A stretch of 64,000 nucleotides of DNA from Culex pipiens pallens (GCF_016801865.2 NC_068937.1:68985930-69049929), one strand, 5' to 3'; positions 1-11,475 are shown, counted from the stretch's first letter. Numbers and translations: made by a program. Notes: a model not told the origin generated them from the sequence alone.

Positions 1-1875
1 TTAAGATGCACTATCAATATTGGACGAAAATTTAAGTTTTTGGACTCTCCCAGGCGGATTTGTGTCGAAAAAATCGCATTTTTTCGAAACTTTTTTCAGA
101 AATGTTCATTTAATTTAGGGTAGCCTATTTTTTCCAGTGAAACCAATACGTGCAGCTTGTAGGAAATTTCATGACGAACATTTTTCCCTCTGAGAAAATG
201 CAATTTCAACACTCCAGAGCCGAGATATTTGAGTTTTAGTGAGGAAAAAAGTGCCAATTTTCAAAATTTCTCAGAATTCTGAAGCAAGGCCTACTAATTA
301 CACGATGTAGCAAGCATATGTCTCAAAGGTCAGGGTATGCTTTTTATAGTAATTTTGGCCGCTGAATCCGAATCTGAAATCAAATTTCGTGCAAACAGTG
401 ATGTTTTGGAGCTACACCCTTTTGGAATGTTATTTGCGTGTTTAAGAGGCAGTTTTTGTAAATATTGCTCGGTTTGTTCTAGAGGTCGTATCGAGGTGCT
501 CCGATTTGGATGAAACTTTCAGCGTTTGTTTGTCTATACATGAGATGAACTCATGCCAAATATGAGCCCTCTAAGACAAAGGGAAGTGGGGTAAAACGGG
601 CATTGGAGTTTGAATTTTCCGAGGATTTCGAATATGACAAAAGTGAGACTAAACAACAGAACAATAACTAACGTTGTAAAATGTTTGTTATAGAAAAATC
701 GAAAAACTATGAGAAAAACTGCGATTGGCCAAAAAAGTTATTACCGTAGGCTTATAGTCCATGAAATTCCCTAACTTGAACTAAAAGAGTATGGGTGTTG
801 GAGGCTGTTGCAAAAATATATTGAGGTTTAAAAAAAAAACAATTTTTAACAGTAATTTGCAAAAGCTATGAGAAAAAGTTAAACCAATCTTGGATGTCTA
901 TGGCTCATTTTGAAGTGCTTCAAAAGACCATTCAAATGCATCTAAGATAGTTGAAATTGATGAAGTTTTACTTAAATGCGAGCAATTTTAAGATTTTTTA
1001 TGTATTTTGGACCTCAATCTTCAATGCCCGTTTTACCCCACTTCCCTTTGTCTTAGAGGGCTCATATTTGGCATGAGTTCATCTCATGTATAGACAAACA
1101 AACGCTGAAAGTTTCATCCAAATCGGAGCACCTCGATACGACCTTTAGAACAAACCGAGCAATATTTACAAAAACTGCCTCTTAAACACGCAAATAACAT
1201 TCCAAAAGGGTGTAGCTCCAAAACATCACTGTTTGCACGAAATTTGATTTCAGATTCGGATTCAGCGGCCAAAATTACTATAAAAAGCATACCCTGACCT
1301 CTGAGACATATGCTTGCTACATCGTGTAATTAGTAGGCCTTGCTTCAGAATTCTGAGAAATTTTGAAAATTGGCACTTTTTTCCTCACTAAAACTCAAAT
1401 ATCTCGGCTCTGGAGTGTTGAAATTGCATTTTCTCAGAGGGAAAAATGTTCGCCATGAAATTTCCTACAAGCTGCACGTATTGGTTTCACTGGGAAAAAT
1501 AGGCTACCCTGAATTAAATGAACATTTCTGAAAAAAGTTTCGAAAAAATGCGATTTTTTCGACACAAATCCGCCTGGGAGAGTCCAAAAACTTAAATTTT
1601 CGTCCAATATTGATAGTGCATCTTAATCTATGGACAAAAACCTATCGTTTGAAGATAATACACACCTGATCGAAACAGTTTTTGTATTGATTCCAAGCGA
1701 TTTTAGAAAATTTGTTCAAAAAAGTGACTTTTTTCAGTAAATCGACTAGGGGGTGCGAGAAAGTATTTTATTATTTTTTCTTGTCTAAGAAAACATTGTT
1801 CCTAACATCATAATCTATCATTTAAGAAGTGAGCACCTGAAATTCCTCGACATGACCTCAAAATGGGACAGGCTA
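1..1875. mobile_element. Foldback element family A, copy 1 (left end outside window)
   Basis: Positions 1-600 and about 1020-1625 are near-perfect inverted copies of each other; the outer arm continues to the terminus at 1875, which reads CCTCAAAATGGGACAGGCTA. The matching left terminus lies beyond the window start. The middle, about 600-1020, is non-palindromic. The same family recurs as a right half at 19041-19678 and complete at 48064-49790, where an 8-bp target duplication is visible. No transposase reading frame is present, so this is a non-autonomous DNA transposon. The stop-rich ORFs at 1808-2144 are not genes. Confidence 0.85.
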
Positions 1876-2214
1876 GTGGGGACACACCACCATACGCCCC
1901 GGGTTTTGGTTTTAGGTAATTATTCGTTGGGAGCACCATGCTAAAAAGTTTTGGTGCTCTTGGACCGTCTGGGGAGGAAAATTGTATTTTTACAAATGCC
2001 CTGGACACTATTTGCCGTGATTATAGCGCCACCTAAAAAAAAAATTGCCCTTTGAAAAAAAAGTCCAGAATTGTCTTTACATCGAATTAAACCACTAATG
2101 AATTTACCACACACGTCGCTACTAAAAACTATCTCTACTGCCACGGGTATGAATCTTCAAGCTCTGATAGCGCTTGGATTGCGCTGTATTGATCCAAGCT
2201 TATTAAAAAAACGT
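1876..2214. other. Unassigned spacer
   Basis: AT-rich sequence between the foldback terminus and the next repeat. It contains a short GC-richer stretch around 1876-1990 and no coding signal, RNA gene or repeat that I recognise. Confidence 0.4.
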
Positions 2215-2640
2215 TACCTAATCCACCTTTAGGTGGTTGGTGCCTTCCTCATATTCATAAAGTCAATACATTCAGTAAAAATAGCAACATTCCCCCTTAA
2301 CATGTTTAACAAATCAACAAATCAATATCATTTCTTTTGATATGGTTCGCAGACCATCAATATTTCTGGCTCATCGGCAAGGTCTGATAAAAAAAACCTA
2401 TCCAACGATAGTTCGCATGGAAGATTCAGACAATATTTTTATCACAATATCTGAAATCAAACCTCTAAAAAGTGTATAAATAACACTTAAGTGCCAATAA
2501 CTTTTAATAGGGTTGTCAGATCCTTGATGTTTTAGGCTCATTTGAAAGGTCTTTCGATTATCTAACTAACGATGGGTCGCATGATGGACCCGGACATCAT
2601 TTTTACTGAAATATCTGAGATCCTTCATGTTTCTTTTTTT
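2215..2640. repeat. Dispersed repeat with two degenerate internal units
   Basis: It begins with a small hairpin (CCACCTTTAGGTGG at about 2222). It then contains two diverged tandem units of roughly 165 bp, near 2375-2460 and 2540-2625, each with an 'aacgat.g.tcgcatg.' core followed by 'gacat.atttttatc'. Non-coding. I cannot assign it to a named family. Confidence 0.4.
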
Positions 2641-3270
2641 TAAACGCTGTATTTAAAATCGCCAATGTCTCTTAGACAGTTTTATAGCAAATTTTTTGAA
2701 CTTTAAAAAAAATATTAATGGTCACTATTTTTAAAAATCGAAAAACTGCAAATATTTCACTGAATTCAAACTTTCGGTGGCTATATCTTGAAAACGGAGA
2801 CCCTTTATCAAAACAATTGTAGTGTACTTTTCGATTGCAAATTCAATTTTACATTAAAAAATTAAATCAATTTTTGTTGTTGTATGAAATTTAGATTTTT
2901 TTTTTAATTTTCATTTTTTTCTAAAATTTATAAAAAAAATCTCGAAAATAAAAAAATAAGTTTTTTGGGAAATTGAGTTGAGAAATTGAAAGCTAATTAT
3001 AAAATCGGCAATTTTTTTTTCGTGTATCTATTTTTTTTTCTCAATAGTCCTCAACAATACCTACAACTATGCCGACACCAAATTGATCAGAAACTTCACT
3101 CAAAAGTAACCGATATTTGAATATTTACGTACCATTTTTGTATGGACAGCTGCCAAAATTGTATGGAGACTTGTATGGGTTATAGGAAAGGCCCCCACAA
3201 AGTGTGAGCCAAATAAAAAATTACAAATAAAATTTATTTACGGGTTTGGCAGAGAATTGCTCATTTATCA
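2640..3270. mobile_element. Foldback family B, partial copy (one arm)
   Basis: This is one diverged arm of the foldback that is complete at 9477-11475. Shared segments include the stretch around 2740-2830 (matching 10820-10900) and the terminal AGAGAATTGCTCAT at 3251-3264. The other arm is missing, so this is a truncated relic. Confidence 0.7.
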
Positions 3271-3284
3271 AAAATTGCAAAAAG

Positions 3285-3412
3285 ACCTTGTGTTACGCGT
3301 TACAGGAAGGTAGGGGGTATCGCTCATCTGTTACGATTTGTTACGAGGGGGGAGAGGGGGGGGGGTCAAAATCCCAAATGTTGTGTTACGTAATAAATGA
3401 ACGCTCCCTTAT
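3285..3412. repeat. Short G-rich repeat with 'TTACG' ends
   Basis: A G-run core (about 3344-3366) is flanked by imperfect inverted ends: TTACGCGTTACAGG on the left and TGTTACGTAATAAATGAACG on the right. It has the same architecture as 57441-57603, where the ends read GGCGTCATCCATAAAGTA. Short elements of this type are common in mosquito intergenic DNA. Non-coding. Confidence 0.5.
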
Positions 3413-3935
3413 TATCCTTTACCGTTTCTAACGTCATCCATTCTTGAAAGTCTAGTAAGGCTGATCTCAAATAGTGTGCACAACGATTTAAACAAATTAA
3501 ATGTTTAAAAATCGTTATTGTTTGATACCATTCGTACGAAACTTTTAGGGTTATATTTTGGAACCATAACAAAAATTTTCGAAAAAACAAATCCAAACAA
3601 TAAGTTTTGTTAGATTTGGATTGGCAAATCGTGATGATTTAAAAATGTGTTTGAATTAATTAAAATAAAACTCAGCAGTTCATTATTTTTAAACTAACAT
3701 TTCGATTATAATGAAATGAAAATTCTGCGCTCTTTAGTATTTTGGTTTTAAAAAAATGTTCAAACCTGTCTTTAAAATTTATTATTGGATAAATTGTGTT
3801 TATGAATTTGAGCATAACGGCCACATTTGATCTTTTCAAGAGTAAGGTTTTTGAAAAAAAAACAACGATTTCCTTCGTAGCATAAAACTACTGGAACTAT
3901 CGACATAAACGATTGTATACAAAAGGATTTAAAAC
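3413..3935. other. AT-rich spacer, nothing recognised
   Basis: Low-complexity AT-rich DNA. Short ORFs have no codon bias or family similarity that I can see. Confidence 0.4.
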
Positions 3936-4259
3936 TAGGGGAACTATACCCTTTTTCAGCCTATTTCTATTATCGGCCTATCAGCACTTTGATCATGAAT
4001 TCCAGAGTTTTTTTTGAAAAGGACCAATAAACTATTGTCTTTCATATGTTTATAGGACCTAATCAAAAAAAACTCTGGAATTACAGCTTTCATAAAGTGT
4101 TTTGACTGTTCCAAAGTAATAAATAGCTCAAATTAAAGTGAGCAAGCAACTTTCCATTGTTGATACATCTGAGAATGTTGATTTAATAGCGGAAAACGAC
4201 AAAAGTGATGAGAATTGGTCGAACGGCTTAAGGTGATTAATATGGGTATATTTCCCCTA
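3936..4259. mobile_element. MITE with TAGGGGAA-type TIRs, copy 1
   Basis: The termini are TAGGGGAACTATACCC (3936) and GGGTATATTTCCCCTA (ending 4259), inverted relative to each other. A second copy lies at 46719-46962. Copy 1 is longer because an 82-bp hairpin (about 4000-4081, arms beginning TTCCAGAG) sits between sequences that are nearly contiguous in copy 2. Non-coding. Confidence 0.75.
4000..4081. repeat. Hairpin inserted in the MITE
   Basis: The arms TTCCAGAGTTTTTTTTGA and the inverted TCAAAAAAAACTCTGGAA enclose about 40 bp that is itself partly palindromic. It is absent from the sister MITE at 46719, so it is a later insertion. Confidence 0.6.
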
Positions 4260-4688
4260 ATTTGTTTTCAAAAATTTAGCTTAAGATGCAGACATCAATA
4301 CTTCGACCCTTTGTACGACCATAAGTGGATTTTTGAATCAATTTAAAAAAAACAACTTCGCGACCCTTCTTGACAAAAATCTTCCTATCAACATTGGAAA
4401 CCCATGGCGCAAAGGACCTTTTGAAACAGTAGTCTAGATTTTTCGTATTATTTCATATCACTCCGTTAAATTTTGAATCTGATACTACTTTTCATGCTAT
4501 TAGCCAGGGGGTAGCGAAGAAGACGCCATCTTGCAAGTTCAGAAAACGAACACTGAGAATCAATATTATACATATTACTATGGTTACACGAAGTGTGTTA
4601 TCTTGGTTGAACGTTGAAAAGACCCATGCAAATGTGTGAAAGCAAACTGGAAAATGTGTAATGCCCATTCTCAGTGTACGGGCGCACT
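4260..4688. other. Spacer with remnants of a dispersed repeat
   Basis: Around 4290-4400 the sequence resembles 22030-22130 (a 'cgaccctttg...cgaccat' stretch followed by 'cgcgacccttcttg'). It is a diverged non-coding repeat. Nothing else is recognised. Confidence 0.35.
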
Positions 4689-4859
4689 CCCAGTCAACTC
4701 AATCGGAATTCTGAAACGGAATTCAATTCGAATCGTTTACGTATTCCGTTTCAAACGCAACAACCGGTACGTACTCGGAATCGGTTGTTGCGTTTGAAAC
4801 GGAAAACGTAAACGATTCGAATTGAATTCCGTTTCAGAATTCCGATTGAGTTGACTGGG
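4689..4859. mobile_element. 171-bp palindromic hairpin MITE
   Basis: An almost perfect inverted repeat: CCCAGTCAACTCAATCGG at 4689 mirrors CCGATTGAGTTGACTGGG ending at 4859. The arms are about 75 bp and the loop is centred at about 4775. It would fold into one long hairpin. No target duplication is obvious. Confidence 0.75.
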
Positions 4860-5560
4860 CTGTTTTGTCGACCAAAAAAAAAAAAAGTAAAAAAAAGGTA
4901 AACAGAAAATTCACTTTTTTCGATATGAATTTTCATTTTCATATGAAATATGAAATATTGGGATGGAATCTACAAGAATATGATAGAATTCGCCATCAGC
5001 AACACAATTCACGCTTTTTTCAGGAATTTATCGTTTAAATTGCGAAAAATTTAAAATCAAAAACCCAAACAATGATTTGTTATGGGCTACCATTTGACAG
5101 CTAGTGCTTTTGTTGTGGGCTCTCATATGACTACCATGCTAATGTTGACTGTTGTCAGTTTGCTTTGGTCGGAATAAGGTTGCCATCCCCCCGCTACTAG
5201 CCCACAGTAATTTGGAATTATCTACTAATTTCTAGTCAATGAGAAGCAATTGTTATACTTGAGTGTTTAAATTGATAACAAGGATAACAAAAGTGAACCG
5301 TTTCAATCAACGTTGAAAGCTTTTCTAGCATTTGAAATTTACATCAGATTCAAAATTCAACGGAGCAAAAAAAAAATAGGTTTGGGTAAAATTACATCGA
5401 TTTCATCGGAAAATTACATGTTTCGGAAGCGAAGTTTGTTTGGCAACTTTACGTTGGAAGGCATTTAAATTTAAAATGAATTTGATGTAAATTAGCATCA
5501 TTAATGACGTGCACTTTTGGTACATCATAAATGAGGTAAATTTACCCGATTTTTTTTCTG
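4860..5560. other. AT-rich spacer
   Basis: No coding or RNA signal. Homopolymer A runs occur near 4875-4895. Confidence 0.4.
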
Positions 5561-5673
5561 TGTACTTGACAGCTCTTTCGAAGGGGACCATAGTTGATCC
5601 ATCGTAAAATGTCTTGTATTTTTTTTCATTAAAATAAAAAAATATCAGAAATGGTTTGTTTCTTTTTTACCGT
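5560..5673. repeat. Dispersed repeat, also at 22120-22285 and near 8820
   Basis: The stretch with TTGACAGCTC, GGGGACCATAGTTGATCCAT and TTTTTTACCGTTGT is found again, diverged, at 22140-22270 and in part at 8818-8860. Non-coding. Confidence 0.5.
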
Positions 5674-6025
5674 TGTGTGTGTGTGTGTGTGTGTGTGTGT
5701 GGTCCAATCCAATACCCGCTAACCGGTAGCGAAGTTATGGGAAAGTATAATTTGTAGCAGACTTTGTATATGCCGAATGCTGATACAACTTATCTCAGTC
5801 CCGGGTATTAGGTGGTGATAGCACTCGCGCTGCTTCCAACGACCCATTTCAGAATGGCAGAGATCCTAGCGGCCCAATTCCGAGGTCGTTGGGCATTGTC
5901 CGGCCCCGCCTTAACATAGAAGCAAGCATCTGATGGAAACTCAATCTATATTTAGACTTCCAATCCCGTCAGGCAAATCAGGGATCAGCGCGTATTTAAT
6001 ATGAGAAGATAACATGTTTCAACAC
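5674..6025 (-). mobile_element. (CA)n-tailed retroposon fragment
   Basis: On the minus strand this ends in a CA microsatellite (GT run at about 5676-5701 on the plus strand) directly after GGGTATTGGATTGGACC. The body, with 'tacgcgctgatccctg' and 'ccatttcagaatggcagag' modules, matches 42110-42427 on the opposite strand. A CA-repeat 3' tail is shared with the larger retroposon copies at 35720-40178 and 44239-45182. Confidence 0.6.
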
Positions 6026-6057
6026 TACGGATCAATTCACTGCTAGAGTGTAAACCT

Positions 6058-6122
6058 TCTGATGGCTGACTGCTTAGCGTCCAAGACCACCAATCCAAAG
6101 GTGTGAGTTCGAATCCCACCTG
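6058..6122 (+). repeat. tRNA-like (SINE head) fragment
   Basis: It contains a good B-box-like segment (GAGTTCGAATCCCAC, about 6107-6121) preceded by an anticodon-arm-like stretch. The acceptor stem does not close and there is no canonical A box. I read it as a decayed tRNA-derived retroposon, not a working tRNA gene. Confidence 0.45.
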
Positions 6123-6147
6123 ATTAAATTTCGTTTTTGTTCATATT

Positions 6148-6868
6148 AGAGTGTAACAAAAATGACTTTTTGGTGGGCATTCAGGGGTTTGTTCCGGTGG
6201 GCATACTGAGCCCAAATCCAAAATATGAGCTTGATTGGACGTAACAGGAGCTGGCGCTCCGCCCTTCAATTTTAAATGGGATTTAACCCGTAAAAAATTT
6301 TTTTTTCAAAAATGTCAATTTTTGAGGCATTTTGGCCACTGAAGCGTTTACCAAAAACATCACTGGCGTGTAGGCCAGATCCTTGCGCATCTTTTGGTAT
6401 ATATAACATTGAAGTTTGGAGCACCCTGGAGCTCGGTACAGACCTTCAAAGTTTGGCATTTTTTCGAAAAATCGGTCCCAGCCAAATCAAATGGCGTCTC
6501 GGGCGTCGCGAGACGCGACGCATATCTTTTTTGCCGGGGCCGGTTTTTCGAAAAAATGCCAAACTTTGAAGGTCTGTACCGAGCTCCAGGGTGCTCCAAA
6601 CTTCAATGTTATATACACCAAAAGATGCGCAAGGATCTGGCCTACACGCCAGTGATGTTTTTGGTAAACGCTTCAGTGGCCAAAATGCCTTAAAAATTGA
6701 CATTTTTGAAAAAATCTTTTTTTACGGGCTAAATCCCATTTAAAATTGAAGGGCGGAGCGCCAGCTCCTGTTACGTCCAATCAAGCTCATATTTTGGATT
6801 TGGGCTCAGTATGCCCACCGGAACAAACCCCTGAATGCCCGCCAAAAAGTCATTTTTGTTACATCCTA
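6148..6868. mobile_element. 721-bp foldback element with 9-bp target duplication
   Basis: The two halves are inverted copies throughout, with termini AGAGTGTAACAAAAATGAC and GTCATTTTTGTTACATCCTA. The centre (about 6490-6535) is CG-rich and itself palindromic (GCGTCGCGAGACGC). GTTCATATT flanks both sides (6139-6147 and 6869-6877), a 9-bp duplication of the kind made by Mutator-like transposases. The overlapping ORFs in this interval are mirror images of each other and are not genes. Confidence 0.85.
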
Positions 6869-6887
6869 GTTCATATTCAAAGTTCAA

Positions 6888-7078
6888 AGTTACGCAGTAG
6901 GCCTGGCCGCTTTAACGCTTGTGATGTTTCAATGCATTCTAATGCAATGGCGCACTGCAAATGTTAATAAATGACAAGAAGAGTGCTAGGCGTCATCTAA
7001 CCTAAGGCACTCTCCAGGATCCCTTCGAAAGATTGGCTGCGCTAGGGTCTGATTAGATTAGATTAGATTAGATTAGAT
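6888..7078 (-). repeat. Dispersed repeat family C, uninterrupted copy
   Basis: This is the inverted relative of 42480-43008. It ends in a GATTA microsatellite (about 7049-7076). It preserves the empty insertion site for the SINE found in the other copy: the CCTAGCACTCTTCTTGTCAT order (minus strand, about 6971-6990) is continuous here. Confidence 0.75.
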
Positions 7079-7509
7079 ATTCAAAGTTCAAATTCCTGAT
7101 TCTAAATTCAATGGTACACACAAAAAAATATTACGGTAATGACAAAAGTAACTTACTTTCGAATTAAAAAGTTGGTAAAATTTGCTACATTAAAAGTTTT
7201 TTTCTTGTTTTGAAAATGAAAACTTTTACTGCTACAGTTTTCGAAAATCTCATTGCTCACTGATTTAAAAGTTTTTCCTTTTAATTCGACTGTAAAATTT
7301 CTTTCATTTTGACGTTCTCGTGTAACCGTGTACGCCTAAGTCGCAAATGTAAACAAACACTTTGGTGGGTCTGGTGGTGCTGGTGAGTCTAGGACGAAAA
7401 GCAAAGCCGACCGCGGCAGCAGCCAGGACTCGGACGCGGAAACCTTCGTGAGCCAAACAGCAGCAGCGGAACGCCTTCGAAGGAGGGTGGTGCAGGAGCG
7501 GGACGATGT

Positions 7510-8065
7510 TGAGTGCTCGAAAAGGACAAGGCCAGCTTCCTGCAGGAACTGCAGCTGTTCCACGGCCGAAATGCGTAAGAAAGAAGCTTGGGTGTTTTGG
7601 GGGGTTTGTGATTGATTTTGTTTGTTTTTGTAGGTTGAGAAGTAGGAATGTGGATTCGCACCGGTTGCATTCGGTAGTGGTGGCCCGGGATTGGTGATTA
7701 AAGGTCAATTCCCGCGAGGACTGGGGCGATATCATCGAGGAGATGGCGCTGCCGAAGCGTTGCGTGAACAACGAGATTGCGTTGAAGAAGATTTACTTCC
7801 GGTTTTTGGACAAGTACGAGAAAGTTTATTTTCATGGTGAGGAGAAGGATCCGACGAAGAGGAGGACGACGAAAAGCTACATAATCGAAGGTGGTCAGCG
7901 CAGATGTTGCACTCGGTGCCGGCGGTTTACAACACCGGTGAGTATTGAGAATGTGTGCAGTGGCTAGCCAACTTCACTTACTTTCCATCTCTTTTAGCAA
8001 CTTCCCGCCCACAAACACTCACCTCGCGACGGCGCAGCTTCACCCGAATGAACCTGGACAGTGAG
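7510..8065 (+). pseudogene. ARID-domain fragment, BAP170/ARID2-like, broken
   Basis: Translation in shifting frames gives ARID-type pieces in order: EKDKASFLQELQLFHGR (about 7518-7570), then VNSREDWGDIIEEMALPKR (7702-7758), then ALKKIYFRFLDKYEKVYFHG (from about 7783), then LHSVPAVYNT (near 7907-7936). In the family these form helices of the DNA-binding ARID of the PBAP subunit BAP170 (ARID2 in vertebrates). Two GT-AG introns appear to be retained (7574-7633 and 7938-7997), so this is a DNA-level copy and not a processed cDNA. In-frame stops and shifts (for example near 7688-7700) break it. The identification comes from remembered ARID motifs. Confidence 0.6.
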
Positions 8066-8445
8066 CCAAAAAAAATCTGTGTCATTCCCGAAGTAGGATT
8101 ACGTGCTCAAAATCGAATTCCGTTCCGAGGACCTCATCAACTCCATGTTCCGGATGCGCTTCCAGGATCGGGAACTCCCCGTTCAGGCACTTTACTTTCC
8201 AGCCGGAAAACGTCGACCACCCTTCCCGAATCCACGGCCAACTCCTCCAAGACTATCCTGATTGAGGCCGGAAACGTGACCATCGTGTTACACTGCTGTC
8301 GCGCGTCGAAACATCCATCCGGAACCGTCCTGGGGTATTCGGAAGTGACCGGTGGTGTACCGTATGAATCGGTACAGCTTGGACTCGGATATTGGCCTAC
8401 TTTGAGGTGAAGCTAGTGAAGAAGAGTTAAATGCAATAAAAAATG
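8066..8445 (+). pseudogene. Unidentified captured coding fragment
   Basis: GC-rich coding-like sequence downstream of the ARID fragment. One frame reads EFRSEDLINSMFRMRFQD (about 8115-8168), and an open frame of 151 codons spans 7955-8410. I do not recognise the protein. It may be another part of the same gene or a second captured gene. It ends shortly before an AATAAA at 8433. Confidence 0.4.
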
Positions 8446-8744
8446 TTTTTTTACATACAGTTTAATTTTTTTTTTAAATAAATGTAAAAAACCAAGCACA
8501 TTTTTCTAAAATTATACCTGTAGTGCTAAATGTTGTGTATTCTTGCCATAAAAGGTTTCTTTTCCAATTAAAAGTAAAATACTTTTACCAATACAACGAT
8601 TTTGTTCCATAAATGCATAGTAGTATCAAAAACTTTCCAACTGTTAAATTGAAAAGTTTGAACTTTCTACGAATATTCACCAACGCGAACTTTTAATCCA
8701 ACGAACGATCTTTTTAAATTTAGAGTAATTTTTCTTTGTGTGTA

Positions 8745-8818
8745 CCAACCGGGATTTGATCCCTGAACCTTCTGCTTGTGAGGCAGAAGCCGTAACCATT
8801 AAGCCACGGAGCCGGTTG
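8745..8818 (-). repeat. tRNA-like (Val-CAC-like) SINE fragment
   Basis: On the minus strand a cloverleaf can be drawn: 7-bp acceptor CAACCGG/CCGGTTG, anticodon stem TTCTGC/GCAGAA with loop CTCACAA, and a T-arm-like CCCGG end. The T loop reads ATC instead of TTC, so the B box is damaged. It lies inside repeat DNA and is most likely a SINE head or a tRNA pseudogene. Confidence 0.45.
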
Positions 8819-8819
8819 T

Positions 8820-9476
8820 TTCTTTTTTTACCGTTGTACATAAAAATTAACGTAGGACTTTACTGCCATGTTCGCATAAATGTACAATATACTAAAATAA
8901 CAAGCTGAGAAAAACGCAAGGCAAGTTTGTTTTACACATAAGGCTATGTGTTGAGTTTTCACGAAATACTGGATTTTCACCTGATTTCTAGAACAAAGTA
9001 CTGGATATTTTAGGCTTTTCTGAAAGAGCACACGATTTGGACCAAATTACATCAATAACTTAACAGAGATGAAAATGCATATGGGATATTTATGCAATCA
9101 GGGGTAGTATAAGACCCGATTGAGATGTTTTTAAATTCAAATTGTTGCAGGAATGGATCCGTAAATTCTACAATTTAAAAAAAGAAGACAGCTACTTCCT
9201 TGGTTACTATCTACGCTTGTCTTTAACGATATCCACCTCGGATTGTTTCAAAAGTATTTTAAATTTAAAGGTCACATAATCTTCCATATTATTGAATAGA
9301 GTCTATTCGAATGATTATAAACCAAACTTCTACTAAAACAAAATTTAAATGATTTGTGTTCCTGTGTAAATTAGGACTATCGTGATATTTCATAATTATT
9401 ATTTTTCAATATTAGTATCACTTCTTAAGCTTGTTCGAATAAGTTCTTGATTCACGGTTGTTAATGAATTGCTTGT
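8820..9476. other. AT-rich spacer downstream of the host gene
   Basis: Apart from the shared repeat motif at 8818-8860, nothing with coding or repeat character is recognised. Confidence 0.4.
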
Positions 9477-11475
9477 TATATGAGCAATTCTCTACCAAAA
9501 CCGGAAATGGATTTTATTTGTATTTTTTGATTTGGCTCAAACTTTGTGGGGGCCTTCCCTATGACCAAAGAAGCCATTTTGCATCATTAGTTTGTCCATA
9601 TAAATTTCCATACAAATTTGGCAGCTGTTCATACAAAAATGGTACGTATATATTCGAAAATCTGTAACTTTTGAAGGAATTTTTTGATCAATTTGGTGTC
9701 TTCGGCAAAGTTGTAGGTATTGTTAAGGACTATTTAGAAAAAAAATAGGTACACGGAAAAAAAATTTCCCGATTTTTTTATTAACTTTTTTTTCACAAAA
9801 ACTCAAATTCCCAAAATACGTATTTTTTGATTTTCGAGATTTTTTGATATGTTTTAGGGGACAAAAATCCGCAACTTTTGAGCTATAGAGAAAGATGGTC
9901 AAAAAATCTGCCGCCGAGTTATGATTTTTTGAAAAACTGGTGATTTTTGGAAAAAATCGAAATTTCATACATAAAATTTTTTTGACCTCATTTTTTTATG
10001 CAAAATTGAATTTGAAATCGAAAATTACTTTACAGATTTTTTGATAAAGGGCCCCGTTTTCAAGATATAGCCACCGAAAGTTTGATTTCAGCGAAATATT
10101 TGCAGTTTTTCGATTTTTAAAAATAGTGACCATGAGTGACCATTTCTAAAAATATTTTTTTTGAAAAGTTCAGAAAATTTGCTATAAAATTGTCTAAGAG
10201 ACATTGAAGATTGGACCTCTGGTTGTTGAGATACAGCGGCTTAAAGAAAAAGAAACACGAAAATTGAAGTTTTCTAAGTCTCTCCCAATCAGCCCACCAT
10301 TTTCTAATGACGATATCTCAGCAATTAATGGTCCGATTTTCAATGTTAATACATGAAACATTCGTGAAATTTTCCGATCTTTTCGAAAAAAATATTTTGA
10401 AAAAAATTAAATCAAGACTAACATTTTAAAAGGGCCAAACATTGAATATTATGCCCATTAAAAATGCTAGTCTTGATTTATTTTTTTTCAAAATATTTTT
10501 TTCGAAAAGATCGGAAAATTTCACGAATGTTTCATGTATTAACATTGAAAATCGGATCATTAATTGCTGAGATATCGTCATTAGAAAATGGTGGGCTGTT
10601 CGGGTGAGACTTAGAAAACTTCAATTTTCGTGTTTCTTTTTCTTTAAGCCGCTGTATCTCAACAACCAGAGGTCCAATCTTCAATGTCTCTTAGACAATT
10701 TTATAGCAAATTTTCTGAACTTGAGCATGAGCATGAGCATGAGCATGGTTGACTGTTTATAGCAAATTTTCTGAACTTTTCAAAAAATATATTTTTAGAA
10801 ATGGTCACTCATGGTCACTATTTTTAAAAATCGAAAAACTGCAAATATTTCGCTGAAATCAAACTTTCGGTGTCTATATCTTGAAAACGGGGCCCTTTAT
10901 AAAAAAATCTGTAAAGTAATTTTCGATTTCAAATTCAATTTTGCATAAAAAAATGAGGTCAAAAAAATTTTATGTATGAAGTTTCGATTTTTTCCAAAAA
11001 TCACCAGTTTTTCAAAAAATCATAACTCGGCGGCAGATTTTTTGACCATGTTTCTCTATAGCTCAAAAGTTGCGGATTTTTGTCCCCTAAAACATATCAA
11101 AAAATCTCGAAAGTCAAAAAATACGTATTTTGGGAATTTGAGTTTTTGTGAAAAAAAAGTTAATAAAAAAATCGGGAAATTTTTTTTCCGTGTACCTATT
11201 TTTTTCTAAATAGTCCTTAACAATACCTACAACTTTGCCGAAGACACCAAATTGATCAAAAAATTCCTTCAAAAGTTACAGATTTTCGAATATATACGTA
11301 CCATTTTTGTATGAACAGCTGCCAAATTTGTATGGAAATTTATATGGACAAACTAATGATGCAAAATGGCTTCTTTGGTCATAGGGAAGGCCCCCACAAA
11401 GTTTGAGCCAAATCAAAAAATACAAATAATAAAAATGGTCGAAATCGGCCGGTTTTGTAGAGAATTGCTCATATA
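9477..11475. mobile_element. Foldback family B, complete copy (2.0 kb)
   Basis: The arms of about 960 bp are near-perfect inverted copies (9477-10430 against about 10450-11475), with termini TATATGAGCAATTCTCTAC and GTAGAGAATTGCTCATATA. A TA duplication is likely. The right arm carries a GAGCAT microsatellite (about 10723-10746) followed by a repeat of the 20 bp around 10703-10722 at 10757-10776, a local insertion-duplication. A partial copy is at 2640-3270. It begins within 90 bp of the stop codon of the host gene, in its 3' flank or UTR. The ORFs at 9723-9968 and 10976-11209 are mirror images of the same repeat and are not genes. Confidence 0.85.

Larger units (their letters stand above)
7113..8746. 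mobile_element. TIR element carrying captured gene DNA (ARID fragment)
   Basis: The termini GGTACACACAAAAAAATATT (7113) and, inverted, AATTTTTCTTTGTGTGTACC (ending 8746) match in about 22 of the first 27 positions. The 0.2-0.3-kb subterminal zones are AT-rich, while 7350-8420 is GC-rich and coding-like. A TIR pair around host exons and introns, with no transposase, is what Pack-type (gene-capturing) elements look like. No clear target duplication was found, so the mobile origin is inferred from the TIRs. Confidence 0.6.

Noticed and set aside
6312..6703. Four overlapping ORFs of 79-99 codons
   Set aside because: They are mirror-image readings of a foldback element; the plus and minus proteins are the same sequence.
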